DNA of 58,491 bases from a virus, in the IMG/VR virus record IMGVR_UViG_3300027659_000039, positions 1 to 58,491 of that record; one strand, given 5' to 3'. Each line of letters starts with the position of its first letter. The first letter of the stretch is position 1. Shown here in pieces: positions 23,645-32,272 of the stretch. The notes under the pieces are model-generated. The model was not told the DNA's origin and did no database searches. It saw nothing but the letters and a program-made list of their open reading frames with translations. A program made the translations under genes and the position numbers.

Positions 23645-23673
23645 GAAAAAAATAGCCTCCGAAGAGGCTATTT
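23644..23673 (-). terminator. strong intrinsic terminator with a UUCG loop
   Basis: A perfect 10-base stem (AAATAGCCTC and its complement, 23650-23673). On the minus strand the loop reads TTCG closed by C-G, the exceptionally stable UUCG tetraloop, followed by a run of Ts. It ends the transcript of the gene at 23688-24716 just before the terminase promoter. Confidence 0.92.
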
Positions 23674-23687
23674 GGTAAGCATTTTAA

Positions 23688-24716
23688 TCAAGCGTTTTTT
23701 AAACGATCATCTTTTTCAGCTGGCTTCGTGTCCTTGGCAACTTCTTTTGATGCAGGCTTCTTTTTCTTGAAGGACGGATAAGGTGCTGTCTGCGTGAATG
23801 CGTTGGAGACCGGTCTCACACCTTTGTACTCCGCCTCTTGCATTGAGCCTTCGTCATACTTGTTATATTTGGCACGTACTGGTTCTAAGGATTTACCTTT
23901 TTTACCAGCATCAGCTAAAGCCTTCATACCTTTTTTGCCATACTTCTCGTGGCCTTTAGCAGCACGGCTCATAGTCTTTCCCTCGCCTTCGTTTACAAAC
24001 TTCTTGTATTCATACATTAGACGATCTTCAAGAGTTGCATTACCTTTAGGCATATTGCCGTCCATACGATTTCCTACATTGGTTGCATTTGAGTTGTAGG
24101 CAAACTTGTTACTGTCGTGTGGTGGAATAGCAGTAGGATCGGCTGGGGTATTGTCGTAACTCTCAAGCCCTAATTCGTCTTTGCTAGTTCCTGATAATTC
24201 GTCAGCCATGTCGCGTACTTGGTCAGCCATGTCACCTATGTCAATTGGCTCACCGCCCATGCTACCCATATCACCGCCTAGATCGCCCCCGTCTAGATTA
24301 TCTAGGCCACCGCCTGCATCAGCGCCCGCCTCTGGTGGAGGTAGAGCTGTCATTGTTGTTTCATCCTCTGGACCATTTAGTGTGTCCAGCATACTGCGCA
24401 TGATCTCATTGTCATTCGGAGTATATTGAGGACCTTCGTCCCCCATTGTTGGCTCGTTACCCATTACTGGTTCTTCGCCGCCAGCGTCGGTTTTATGGAC
24501 TCCGGCTAGATTCATAATTTGACTTAGCATACCGGCAACTTCGTCACCGTCTGCTGCCGATGCATTGATGCTAAAAGATGCAGGTGGGCGATTCGGCTCC
24601 ATGCCTCCCATCATTCCCATTGGGCCGCATTCAGCTAGATTTGCATCTTCTTTTACTATATTTGGATTAGTAGAATCTAGTTCTGCTAACCGCTTCATTA
24701 CATCGATCATTTGCAT
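23688..24716 (-). CDS. Gly/Met/Asp-rich head-associated protein candidate
   Basis: 342 residues of unusual composition: residues about 30-200 are rich in Gly, Asp, Met and Pro (GGMEPNRPP, NLDGGDLGGDMGSMGGEP), largely disordered. The C-terminal third is basic (SRAAKGHEKYGKKGMKALAD, SFKKKKPASKEVAKDTKPAEK). EYKKFVNEGEGK near residue 237 resembles the targeting peptide of T4 internal head proteins (pattern EFI.EA). The position between gp16 and gp17 genes fits a head or packaging-associated protein. AAGGA precedes the ATG. Function not known. Confidence 0.65.
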   Translation of the reverse strand: MQMIDVMKRLAELDSTNPNIVKEDANLAECGPMGMMGGMEPNRPPASFSINASAADGDEVAGMLSQIMNLAGVHKTDAGGEEPVMGNEPTMGDEGPQYTPNDNEIMRSMLDTLNGPEDETTMTALPPPEAGADAGGGLDNLDGGDLGGDMGSMGGEPIDIGDMADQVRDMADELSGTSKDELGLESYDNTPADPTAIPPHDSNKFAYNSNATNVGNRMDGNMPKGNATLEDRLMYEYKKFVNEGEGKTMSRAAKGHEKYGKKGMKALADAGKKGKSLEPVRAKYNKYDEGSMQEAEYKGVRPVSNAFTQTAPYPSFKKKKPASKEVAKDTKPAEKDDRLKNA

Positions 24717-24718
24717 AA

Positions 24719-25306
24719 TTATTTCCTTAGGTCTTCTGCTTGTTTTAAAACAGTTTGTGTGCCAGCGACAGAATCTGTATTATATTTTGCCACGGTGTCA
24801 GAGGGAATAACTTCTCCTCTTTCTTTTCTTTGTAGTTTGAGAATATCATTTAATTCTTTTAAAAATTTAGAATTATAAGTGGCGCCATAATAGTCTTCAA
24901 ATTTAGCATTTGGAGATTCTTTATATTCGGCATCTGTAAGTAACGGGCCGTCGCGCCTTTCTTTAGGCTCTTGGTATTCTTCACTTGGCTCACCTGGACG
25001 ACGAACAGCTAAATTTTCTTTAGCAATCGCTAGGTTGCTGGCAATATATTCTGTTAGTTCAAACTGTGTTGTAGGATAGTCTAACGAAACTTCGTAGATG
25101 TTAACTGTCGAATTTATTAATTTAGGAAAATCTAATGGAAATTGTTGTACGGGAGTAGATGCAAGTTTTTTGAAACTTGCAATTTTAAATTTGCTTAGAA
25201 TTGATTCTAATTTAGTTTCATTATCCTTGCTAACGTCGCCAGCAATTTTTACACGAAAATCATATTTTTTCGAGCCCTCAGATAGATATTCTTTAAACGG
25301 TTTCAT
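24719..25306 (-). CDS. conserved structural-type protein with a head-targeting-like N-terminus
   Basis: 195 residues, unrecognised. The N-terminus MKPFKEYLSEGSKK resembles the T4 capsid-targeting peptide (MK.Y.EFI.EA) that directs internal proteins into the prohead. The next ~70 residues are alpha/beta, then a charged helical C-terminal part (LKELNDILKLQRKERGE). It is two bases before the following gene. A role inside the head is plausible but unproved. Confidence 0.6.
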   Translation of the reverse strand: MKPFKEYLSEGSKKYDFRVKIAGDVSKDNETKLESILSKFKIASFKKLASTPVQQFPLDFPKLINSTVNIYEVSLDYPTTQFELTEYIASNLAIAKENLAVRRPGEPSEEYQEPKERRDGPLLTDAEYKESPNAKFEDYYGATYNSKFLKELNDILKLQRKERGEVIPSDTVAKYNTDSVAGTQTVLKQAEDLRK

Positions 25307-25323
25307 AATAGTATCCCTATACG

Positions 25324-25797
25324 TTATTTATTCATATTTTTAAGTTTTTCCAAGATGCTGTTACGATCAGTAAGGATATAACCCTCGCCCTCTACTTCAT
25401 CTCCTTTTTCGCCATGCTTCTTGTCTATAGCTAGTTTCTTTAACTGTAGATCGACCATCTTTAACTTTTTATCAATTTTGTTAGTTTTAGCTGTAATAGC
25501 GGCTGATATCATTCCTGTAGCAACTTCAAACATACGGGCGCTATACTTGGCTTCAACCTGCATGGCTAAATCCATAATGTCGTCATACGCCTGTTCAGCT
25601 TTTGCGGCCAACGCATCTAGTTCCCCGTCAGCCATGTCACCTAATCCTTTTACCCTAGGTAATGCGGCGGCAATTTTGTCAAATTCTTCTAGTTTTTCTT
25701 CTAAGTTAAATGTCGGAACTGTAGCAACTTCAGCAGGTTGTTCTATACGTTCATCGTCATGTGATATGTTTAATAATTCTTCAAGTTTCTTAGTCAT
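25324..25797 (-). CDS. gp16: terminase small subunit, gp16-like
   Basis: 157 residues (T4 gp16 164). It is almost entirely helical with a long central coiled-coil region (AAKAEQAYDDIMDLAMQVEA, then ISAAITAKTNKIDKKLKMVD), the usual make-up of T4-type small terminase, which forms rings and recognises DNA for gp17. The next gene upstream is gp4. It is separated from gp17 by two other genes, unlike the adjacent 16-17 pair of T4. Confidence 0.8.
   Translation of the reverse strand: MTKKLEELLNISHDDERIEQPAEVATVPTFNLEEKLEEFDKIAAALPRVKGLGDMADGELDALAAKAEQAYDDIMDLAMQVEAKYSARMFEVATGMISAAITAKTNKIDKKLKMVDLQLKKLAIDKKHGEKGDEVEGEGYILTDRNSILEKLKNMNK
25325..25332 (-). promoter_or_regulatory. late promoter box for the gene at 24719-25306
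   Basis: AATAAATA on the minus strand, overlapping the end of gene 16. Predicted start 25319 leaves a 13-base leader with GGGA before the ATG at 25306. Confidence 0.5.
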
Positions 25798-25801
25798 AAC
25801 A

Positions 25802-26248
25802 TTACTTATTTTTCTTTTTACCAGTATGGTATATATCTTGTTCGCTTATCACTCGAAATTTTAATCCGTGTTGCTGACACCATGCTCGGGCCGCTGACCA
25901 TTTTGCCATGTTTTTAACATACTGTGCTTGGTTATACACATTTTTCCCCACTCTTTCTAGTAAAGACTGATTTGCAGGTTTAATCTCAATTAGCTCTGCA
26001 TGTTTATGTTGATGCTTGTCTAAGTAAACAATTAAAAAGTCGGGAACATAAATTGTATTTTTTCCCGACAGCGGGTCTTTATATGGAATTTTTATACTTT
26101 CACTTGCCCATTCATGTACGCTAGGATTATTATCACAAAACATCATAAAGGTTAACTCCCACCCGCTTCTATATCTAGGATTGTTATTTCCTAAATATTT
26201 TTCTGTATTCTTAACCTGATAAATCCCTTGGCTAAATTTCAAACTCAT
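25802..26248 (-). CDS. gp4: head-completion nuclease, gp4-like
   Basis: 148 residues, as in T4 gp4 (150). Shared features: FSQGIYQVKNTEKYLGNN at the start, YRSGWELTFMMFCDNNPSV, WASESIKIPY, and a nuclease-like core YVPDFLIVY...ELIEIKPANQ (PDF and E-x-K). Gp4 acts with gp50 and gp65 in finishing the head; the PD-(D/E)xK core suggests trimming of DNA ends. Its start overlaps the next gene by four bases. Confidence 0.9.
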   Translation of the reverse strand: MSLKFSQGIYQVKNTEKYLGNNNPRYRSGWELTFMMFCDNNPSVHEWASESIKIPYKDPLSGKNTIYVPDFLIVYLDKHQHKHAELIEIKPANQSLLERVGKNVYNQAQYVKNMAKWSAARAWCQQHGLKFRVISEQDIYHTGKKKNK

Positions 26249-26628
26249 GCTAAGATATTTCTTTGAATTTCGTTTGCAGGTATTGCTGTAGGAGTTAGGC
26301 CAAGACTACTAGATTTAAATCGATTAAAATTTAATATTTCCCCTACAAGGCCACTTAGTTGTAATTGTGATAAACCGGTTAGTGTATCTATAATTTGAAA
26401 TTCGTTTATTTTGTCTTTCTTGGCCTGAGATAAAATTATTACTGCTATTGTTTCTGCCGCACTTTCTCCAAATCCTCTGCTCTCAAAGAAACCTTTAACT
26501 GCCGTTAAACTATTTCCATTAATTTCAATAGGCACCTGATAAAATTGATCAAAGAATTTTAATGTGGTACTAGCACTGTTTTCTGGATTGTCTGGTGGGA
26601 TATTGTTATAAAATGTTTTATTGATCAT
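26245..26628 (-). CDS. conserved T4-like virion protein, unknown role
   Basis: 127 residues in a family common in cyanophage-like T4 relatives, annotated there as virion structural. Marks include FFDQFYQVPIEINGNSLTAV, FFESRGFGESAAETIAVIIL and FNRFKSSSLG near the end. Helical. It lies between gp4 and a tube-related gene with gaps of three bases or overlaps, so it is probably made with them. A neck or baseplate position is possible but not shown by the sequence. Confidence 0.7.
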   Translation of the reverse strand: MINKTFYNNIPPDNPENSASTTLKFFDQFYQVPIEINGNSLTAVKGFFESRGFGESAAETIAVIILSQAKKDKINEFQIIDTLTGLSQLQLSGLVGEILNFNRFKSSSLGLTPTAIPANEIQRNILA

Positions 26629-26631
26629 ATA

Positions 26632-27774
26632 TTAATTAACTGGTACGCCCTTGCCGTTTGCACTAATAGTACTGACGGCTTGTGCTCCTCTTTTTAGAAC
26701 ATTAACTGCTCCTGGGTTAACAGAATTTGCAATACCGCTAGTAAAATTTTCCACACTGGTAGTAAGATCAGCTCTACCGCCAGTGGCTACACTATTCAGC
26801 CCTCCAGCAAGAATACTATATCCTTCTGCCTTGATGCTCTGAGCAGTAATCTTGCTAACATTTTTAGCCAGGTTGGCGGCCGAGATACCTGCTTTTAAAT
26901 AATCTAAAGGACTAGAGTTTTCATCTAGGCTGCTTATTTCATCAAACAAATCACCTGCACCTGTAATGGCTCCAAAAATTCCGCCTCCTCCACCTACTGC
27001 TAATGGACTAGGTGTTGTATCATAATGATTATCTTTGAAATTAACATTAGCCTTCTTGAGCTTGCCTGAAGTGTAATTAACTGATTCGTATGCAACAGTC
27101 ATTCGATTCTCTGACATCCTACTTCCTTGAGTTTGGTCAAGACTACTACTATCCCATCCAGTAATAATTGGATTAACTAGGGTAGTGCAATAATATTGTT
27201 GCCTATTCATCTGATAAATTTCTATCTGATCAAAGAATCTAGATTCGTGTGCTGTGTTAAAACCGTATCTTTTTTGTTCTGTATTAAATTTAGTATCTGC
27301 AAACGCAGGGTCTCTCGAGACTCCTGAAAACTGATTTGATGTTCCTTTATAACGACTATCTGCGTAGTAATATTGGTAATATAATTCCCATAGCTTTGAT
27401 GTAGCATTACCTTGATCATCGTGCCAGCTAATTGAGATAGGTGCATATGATATTTTTGTCTGCACAATAGTTTTTCTATTATACTGATTAAGAACTTCAT
27501 TGCCAATTGTAAATTTTGGCCTGTCCACACTCTTAGCTAGGATCCCCACAAACGGCATTGATCTTTTAGCCCAGGCCGCACCGCCCGGAAGAGCGCTTAT
27601 CTGGGAATCAACATCTGTGTTTATTTTAACCACAACATAATACATCCACCCTGCTTTTGGGGCATAGTCGTAGAATTTATCATTTCTATATAGTCGAGTC
27701 GCATGTTGAGCGTTACGAAGATATCCTTCGGAACCAAACACGCTGTCCATGAAATTAGTTAGTAAATTGGCCAT
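26632..27774 (-). CDS. tail-tube-related or baseplate protein (gp54/gp48-type candidate)
   Basis: 380 residues. A segment PFVGILAKSVDRPKFTIGNE, then YNRKTIVQTKISYAPISISW, carries the pattern of phage tube-fold proteins (VDRP.F followed by a long beta hairpin). The C-terminal ~130 residues are Gly/Ala/Ser-rich and hydrophobic. In T4, gp54 and gp48 resemble the tube and start tube assembly; this gene lies beside gp19 and fits such a role. The exact counterpart is uncertain. It is read from a late box with no leader. Confidence 0.6.
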   Translation of the reverse strand: MANLLTNFMDSVFGSEGYLRNAQHATRLYRNDKFYDYAPKAGWMYYVVVKINTDVDSQISALPGGAAWAKRSMPFVGILAKSVDRPKFTIGNEVLNQYNRKTIVQTKISYAPISISWHDDQGNATSKLWELYYQYYYADSRYKGTSNQFSGVSRDPAFADTKFNTEQKRYGFNTAHESRFFDQIEIYQMNRQQYYCTTLVNPIITGWDSSSLDQTQGSRMSENRMTVAYESVNYTSGKLKKANVNFKDNHYDTTPSPLAVGGGGGIFGAITGAGDLFDEISSLDENSSPLDYLKAGISAANLAKNVSKITAQSIKAEGYSILAGGLNSVATGGRADLTTSVENFTSGIANSVNPGAVNVLKRGAQAVSTISANGKGVPVN

Positions 27775-27779
27775 ATAGA

Positions 27780-27787
27780 TATTTATC
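27780..27787 (-). promoter_or_regulatory. late promoter box, leaderless arrangement, for the gene at 26632-27774
   Basis: GATAAATA on the minus strand, ending six bases before the ATG at 27774. It lies just after the terminator for the gp18-gp19 message. Confidence 0.65.
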
Positions 27788-27791
27788 TTAT

Positions 27792-27819
27792 AAAAAAAGG
27801 TCCTCGAGGACCTTTTTTT
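27792..27819. terminator. perfect 28-base palindromic terminator
   Basis: AAAAAAAGGTCCTC followed by its exact complement GAGGACCTTTTTTT. The fourteen-base arms end in A/T runs on either strand, so it can stop transcription in both directions. It follows the tail-tube gene. Confidence 0.9.
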
Positions 27820-27833
27820 GATTACTGTAAATT

Positions 27834-28460
27834 TTAACCTGTTGCTAATGTACGTAGCGTACGACCAACAAGGCCGCCGATTCCAACTGGTTGACCAGTT
27901 CCATCTGCTTGTATTGCATTGTCAAATTTGACTGTTAGTGTAATAAGGAATGGGTTGCTGTCCTTATAGTCTGCACCGTCATATACTGTATTTTGTAAGT
28001 AACAGCCATTTAATTCAAACACTTCTAAAATTGTTGGTTCAAATGCTCCGTTACCGCCATCTAAAATTTCAATCTTAGTAACAAACTTATAGTCCATACC
28101 GCTTGCGGCACTAGATTGTTCAAAGAAATCAAACTGTTTCTGTACCTGTTCGCCGACTAACTTACTAACGGCTCCTGTTACATCGTCACGTAATACAATT
28201 TGAACGTCTGTGAATGAGTATCTACCAGCATAATTAATCTTGCTGTTATATACTGCTAATTCCACGTTCTCAAATTGAACTGACGGGCGTGTACATGACA
28301 TCACCTGCTTGGTCAATTCTGTTGTGGGCTTGCTGACTCCGAATCCTTCTAACATTACCCTGAAGCGATACTTCAACTTCGGCATTAGTAGGCCTTGTGA
28401 AGCCCCGCCCTGTCCCCCTGGTAGGGGAACTGTAAATTTACTTAAACTAGAGATAGCCAT
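27834..28460 (-). CDS. gp19: tail tube protein, gp19-like
   Basis: 208 residues (T4 gp19 163). MPKLKYRFRVMLEGFGV near the N-terminus, RPSVQFENVELAVYNSKINY, and a late PFLITLTVKFDNAIQADGTG fit the tube fold of T4-type tails. It forms the inner channel of the tail inside the sheath. A good AAGGAG lies ahead of the ATG, unlike the leaderless genes around it, which suits a major structural protein. It follows the sheath gene after 33 bases and ends before a strong terminator. Confidence 0.9.
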   Translation of the reverse strand: MAISSLSKFTVPLPGGQGGASQGLLMPKLKYRFRVMLEGFGVSKPTTELTKQVMSCTRPSVQFENVELAVYNSKINYAGRYSFTDVQIVLRDDVTGAVSKLVGEQVQKQFDFFEQSSAASGMDYKFVTKIEILDGGNGAFEPTILEVFELNGCYLQNTVYDGADYKDSNPFLITLTVKFDNAIQADGTGQPVGIGGLVGRTLRTLATG

Positions 28461-28481
28461 TTACTGCTCCTTATTCCTTAT

Positions 28482-28489
28482 TATTTACC
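28482..28489 (-). promoter_or_regulatory. late promoter box for gene 19
   Basis: GGTAAATA on the minus strand; predicted start 28476 leaves a 16-base leader carrying AAGGAG before the ATG at 28460. Confidence 0.55.
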
Positions 28490-28493
28490 TTAA

Positions 28494-31400
28494 TTATAGA
28501 CCAGCTTTGATCTCGCCAGTATTCTTTAAACGCAATGGAATGTAGATAAATTCCACGGCTTTAACTGGCTCGATAGCTACATCTACCCATAGTTCACTGC
28601 GGTCGATGCGTGTTTTAGTATTGTTACTATCATCGCATACCACAATAAAGTCATATAGGGCACGTTGTCCTACTAGTTCTAACATTAGACTTTCTACTGC
28701 ATTCTTAATTTCGTTTCTTGTAGTTCTGTCGTTTGGTTCAAATAAGAACGGACGACTTAGAACATCCAATTGTCTACGTAAGTATGCTACTAATCTAGAA
28801 ACATTAATTCTGTCCAAACTGCTAGTGCCTGATGCTCTTGTGTAATTACCAAAGTTAACAATACCAACACCATTTAATGTTGCAATAGGATTGATCTTAA
28901 CTGTAGACATTACATCTCTAATATTGTTTGGCAGTGCAGTTGTCTTAAATTCGCCGTTGTCGATATAACCAACGCTGGTTGCATTAGATACATTACCACG
29001 CTTAATTCCACTAGGTGCAAACCACTGATAGCTCTTCTGATCGCTGACTGCAATAGTACGTAACATCATGTGGCTTGGTGGAACAACAATATTGTTTCCC
29101 GAGTTGTCGTTAGTATAACCACTTGGATAGAACATGGCCATGTACTCATTATAACTAACTCCTCCCTCGTCACCGTTATCCACAGCTCCTATGGTGTTGT
29201 TACCCCAATTAGCAAGCTCGGTTCCGGTTGGTTGTAAACGGAATGGTGTATCACCGATAACAAACGCTGTATAACTACGATCTTCGTTAAATGCTGACAT
29301 ATTAGCAATTAGTTCAGGGTAGCCTGGGCAAGCAATTAGGTTAAAAACTAATGTGTCAGTATCTCTAACTTGTGAATTAGTATCAACTAATGCTTTTAGT
29401 TTTGCAACAACGTGCGATCTTTGTGAATGACGACCAAATGAACCCGACCCATTGGCATTGTTAGGGCTTACAGTTACCCAACGATCTGGATTGTATGGGG
29501 TTGTGTCGCCGCCACCGTCCATTGGATCGTTAAGATAACGTTGATTGTAGCCATCATTTTCATTAACATCGATGTGATTAACTTTGAATTGTTTAATGTT
29601 AAATCCGCTACGGCGGGTGTTCCACAAACGCATTCCTTGTGGGTATAATGCAGGATCAGGTGCGTCCGGATCTAAGTAATCACTGTTCAGCAATTCTATA
29701 ATTGTAGCAGGATCTGTATCTGGGCCAGCAGTACTCCAACGAGCATCAGCATATAGCCATCCAGTTGGGCTTTCTTGGTCAGTTACATCTTGTTTAATCC
29801 ATTTTAATAATGAACCATTATAGACATATACATTTAGACCATATTCATCGCTAACTGAAGTGTCTATCCAAATATCACCATCAACTAGGTCATAATTACC
29901 GCTATGGCCGCCGACTTGTTGTGTAGGTTGTGTAGCACTTAAAATGGGACCGTATGAATCAGCAGTAGTATATTCAGATGCGTAACCTACCCATGTTGTT
30001 CCGTTGTGTACTAGAATGTCGATATCGTGTGTTGCCGCACTATACCACAATGTGCCGTCTGCTGGGTCTGTATATGGTGCTGTGCTCTTAGCTTCATAAC
30101 TCAATGGTTTCCAATTTGAGCCAATTAGCTCAAATGTATCATATTCTCCTGAAGCAAATAAGTTTTGTGTACCAGTTTGATTCACTAGATCATACTCTGT
30201 AAAGCCTAATGTGGATAATATGTTAGCAGAACCAGTTCCGTCAGTTAGATAAATTTCTCCACCTAGTGCATGGTTGATACTTAATGTACCGTTAGAATTT
30301 AGTTTTGCACTAATATTTTCAAATCCTGCGCCGCTGATTGCAGTTACTATATCTGCACCATTAATATCGCCTGCGCCATTAGCTACAGTAATTGTGGCTG
30401 TATTTTGGCTAACGGCCGACCCAGCAACAGTTTCCCTCATGATAAAGTTTTTAGCACCAGCAACAGTAAATGTTGTAACATCTGCACTACCTGTGATCGT
30501 TGTAGGACTTGTACCGTTACGACGATATACTTTAAATGTTGCCAGTTTAGATGTAGCGGTTGTGCTACCCGTGCCATGATCAAAGTTGCTTTCTATAAAC
30601 AATGAACCAGAGGGTATGTTCTTACCACCCGCTACATCTAATGATTTAATTGCATCTGCACGACTAGGATAAATTGGTGCAGACAATGTTGCCCAAGAAT
30701 TAGTACTACCGTTATAACTTTTTACAGTCCAACTAGCACCTTGACTAGCCGCGGTTGTTTTAATATAAACTGAGCCAGTTGGGTTACCGTTTGCGGCATA
30801 TTGTGGGAACTGATAGTGAGGTTGGATACTTAATGCTACTGCGGAATAAGTTCCAGTAGTTAGTCCTAACGAACCAACTGCGTTTCCGGCAACAGCAACT
30901 ACGCCATTGGTACCGTTGGAACTTGCATTAATATCTGCATATAATTCTAATTTTCCTAAAGAATTAACTTTAGCACCAACACCTAAGTTACCTACAGTAT
31001 TGTTAATTGTAGTTGCAACAGCTGATGTCGATGTAGATCCGATTGTAACAGTTTGACCGTTAATTGTAAATGTAGATGCACCTACTACGGTTCCGAACCC
31101 GCTACTAACTGCAACAGGGTGGCTTGTTTGCCATACTGTGCTGTCAAATGTACTTGAACTAAATGTAGCTCTTAGATCAGTTCCGTAGCTACTACCAATT
31201 AGTACCCACTTGTTATTGTTATTTTTGTAATAGATGGCATTTGTATTGTCCATTGTGACAACAATAGCATACGACCCTTTTGTACCAATGCTTGCTTTTG
31301 GCACCATACTTCCGTCTGTATCAGCGTCAACATTTTCGTCATTAATAATAATAGGAGTTTTATTAACAAACACCTTATTAGTGGCATCCCATTCGCTAAT

Positions 31401-31838
31401 TCCAAATATACTAGAACTAGTATCAACCCAGTGCTGTCCGCTTATCGGTAACCCGGTTGGAGCACTTGTTTTAGCTTCTAACTGACTAAGATCAACATTT
31501 GCTCTAACAATATAAGCCTTTGAACTAACACCTAGTAAACTATATGCGGCTTGTAGACCGTATTCGTTTAATTCTCCACCGTGTACAGGATTACCACTTA
31601 CATCAGTATAAAATTTAGGTGTTCCAAACAAATCAGTTAGGTCCCGTTGACTAGTAACTGTATAAACTTGCCCTACATTGCCAGCTAGTGTGGCAGCGGC
31701 TGTGCCTGTTTTCGAGGCGTTGCTTTTATTTGCAGCGGTTGCTACAAAAATCATTGGTACGGTTCCAGGTGTTGCAGGTGTATAGAAACTTTCATCTATA
31801 ACAGATACTATCGTTCCTGGTGATTGTAATGTTGGCAT
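28494..31838 (-). CDS. gp18: tail sheath protein, gp18-like, enlarged
   Basis: 1114 residues, much longer than T4 gp18 (659). The N-terminal ~130 residues (SPGTIVSVIDES, SQRDLTDLFGTP, YIVRANVDLSQL) and the C-terminal ~370 residues (NLIACPGYPELIANMSAF, RPFLFEPNDRTTRNEI, SELWVDVAIEPVKAVEF) are the sheath core. Between them lies an inserted region of about 550 residues. It contains two related beta domains (one with TFTINGQTVTIGSTS, one with ADVTTFTVAGAKNF; each ends in a NSxGxL segment and LGLT/LGFT) and short modules with GTLWYS or GDIWID followed by a Trp. The insert probably decorates the outside of the sheath. A GGGAG site lies ahead of the ATG. Confidence 0.92.
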   Translation of the reverse strand: MPTLQSPGTIVSVIDESFYTPATPGTVPMIFVATAANKSNASKTGTAAATLAGNVGQVYTVTSQRDLTDLFGTPKFYTDVSGNPVHGGELNEYGLQAAYSLLGVSSKAYIVRANVDLSQLEAKTSAPTGLPISGQHWVDTSSSIFGISEWDATNKVFVNKTPIIINDENVDADTDGSMVPKASIGTKGSYAIVVTMDNTNAIYYKNNNNKWVLIGSSYGTDLRATFSSSTFDSTVWQTSHPVAVSSGFGTVVGASTFTINGQTVTIGSTSTSAVATTINNTVGNLGVGAKVNSLGKLELYADINASSNGTNGVVAVAGNAVGSLGLTTGTYSAVALSIQPHYQFPQYAANGNPTGSVYIKTTAASQGASWTVKSYNGSTNSWATLSAPIYPSRADAIKSLDVAGGKNIPSGSLFIESNFDHGTGSTTATSKLATFKVYRRNGTSPTTITGSADVTTFTVAGAKNFIMRETVAGSAVSQNTATITVANGAGDINGADIVTAISGAGFENISAKLNSNGTLSINHALGGEIYLTDGTGSANILSTLGFTEYDLVNQTGTQNLFASGEYDTFELIGSNWKPLSYEAKSTAPYTDPADGTLWYSAATHDIDILVHNGTTWVGYASEYTTADSYGPILSATQPTQQVGGHSGNYDLVDGDIWIDTSVSDEYGLNVYVYNGSLLKWIKQDVTDQESPTGWLYADARWSTAGPDTDPATIIELLNSDYLDPDAPDPALYPQGMRLWNTRRSGFNIKQFKVNHIDVNENDGYNQRYLNDPMDGGGDTTPYNPDRWVTVSPNNANGSGSFGRHSQRSHVVAKLKALVDTNSQVRDTDTLVFNLIACPGYPELIANMSAFNEDRSYTAFVIGDTPFRLQPTGTELANWGNNTIGAVDNGDEGGVSYNEYMAMFYPSGYTNDNSGNNIVVPPSHMMLRTIAVSDQKSYQWFAPSGIKRGNVSNATSVGYIDNGEFKTTALPNNIRDVMSTVKINPIATLNGVGIVNFGNYTRASGTSSLDRINVSRLVAYLRRQLDVLSRPFLFEPNDRTTRNEIKNAVESLMLELVGQRALYDFIVVCDDSNNTKTRIDRSELWVDVAIEPVKAVEFIYIPLRLKNTGEIKAGL

Positions 31839-31870
31839 TGTTAACTCTCCCTTAATGGATTTCTTAGCAG

Positions 31871-31878
31871 TATTTAGT
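31871..31878 (-). promoter_or_regulatory. late promoter box for gene 18
   Basis: ACTAAATA on the minus strand; predicted start 31865, a 27-base leader with AAGGGAGAG before the ATG at 31838. Confidence 0.5.
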
Positions 31879-31900
31879 GTATGACTGGAAAAAATTACGT

Positions 31901-31908
31901 GTTAAATA
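31901..31908 (+). promoter_or_regulatory. late promoter box for the zinc-rich HNH-like gene
   Basis: GTTAAATA; predicted start 31914, a 23-base leader with AAAAGGGC before the ATG at 31937. Confidence 0.45.
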
Positions 31909-31936
31909 CATGAGAAAAGGGCAATAAAAGGGCACT

Positions 31937-32272
31937 ATGCGAAAACTATGTCAAGTTTGTGATAAAAAACCTGTAGCGGTAAATTATATCAAAGAAGGCA
32001 GGACCTATTATAGGTCTAAATGCGATCATTGTGCTAGGGGACTAGGAGAAGGGATACCTAGATGGCAAGCGGCTGGCTATAAATTAAAAAATAAATGTGA
32101 TAAATGCGGGTACGCTGGAAAACATATTGAACAATTCAATGTTTATCATGTAGATGGCAATCTAGATAATTGCCGACCGTCTAATCTCAAGTCAGTTTGT
32201 GCCAATTGCCAACGGCTACTTCACGTGCTAGGCCTTCCCTGGAGGCAAGGGGATTTGACACCTGATCTTTAA
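31937..32272 (+). CDS. Cys-rich, HNH-like phage protein
   Basis: 111 residues with four CxxC pairs (Cys5/8, 29/32, 54/57, 88/91). The stretch YHVDGNLDN (70-78) followed by N83-L84 and a final Cys pair matches the HNH/His-Me finger layout (H-x-D-G-N, N-L, C-x-x-C). A small homing-type or structure-cutting endonuclease is likely, but the usual last histidine is replaced by Gln after the final Cys. It runs opposite to its neighbours and overlaps the 3' end of the dNMP kinase gene by 86 bases. Confidence 0.65.
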   Translation: MRKLCQVCDKKPVAVNYIKEGRTYYRSKCDHCARGLGEGIPRWQAAGYKLKNKCDKCGYAGKHIEQFNVYHVDGNLDNCRPSNLKSVCANCQRLLHVLGLPWRQGDLTPDL

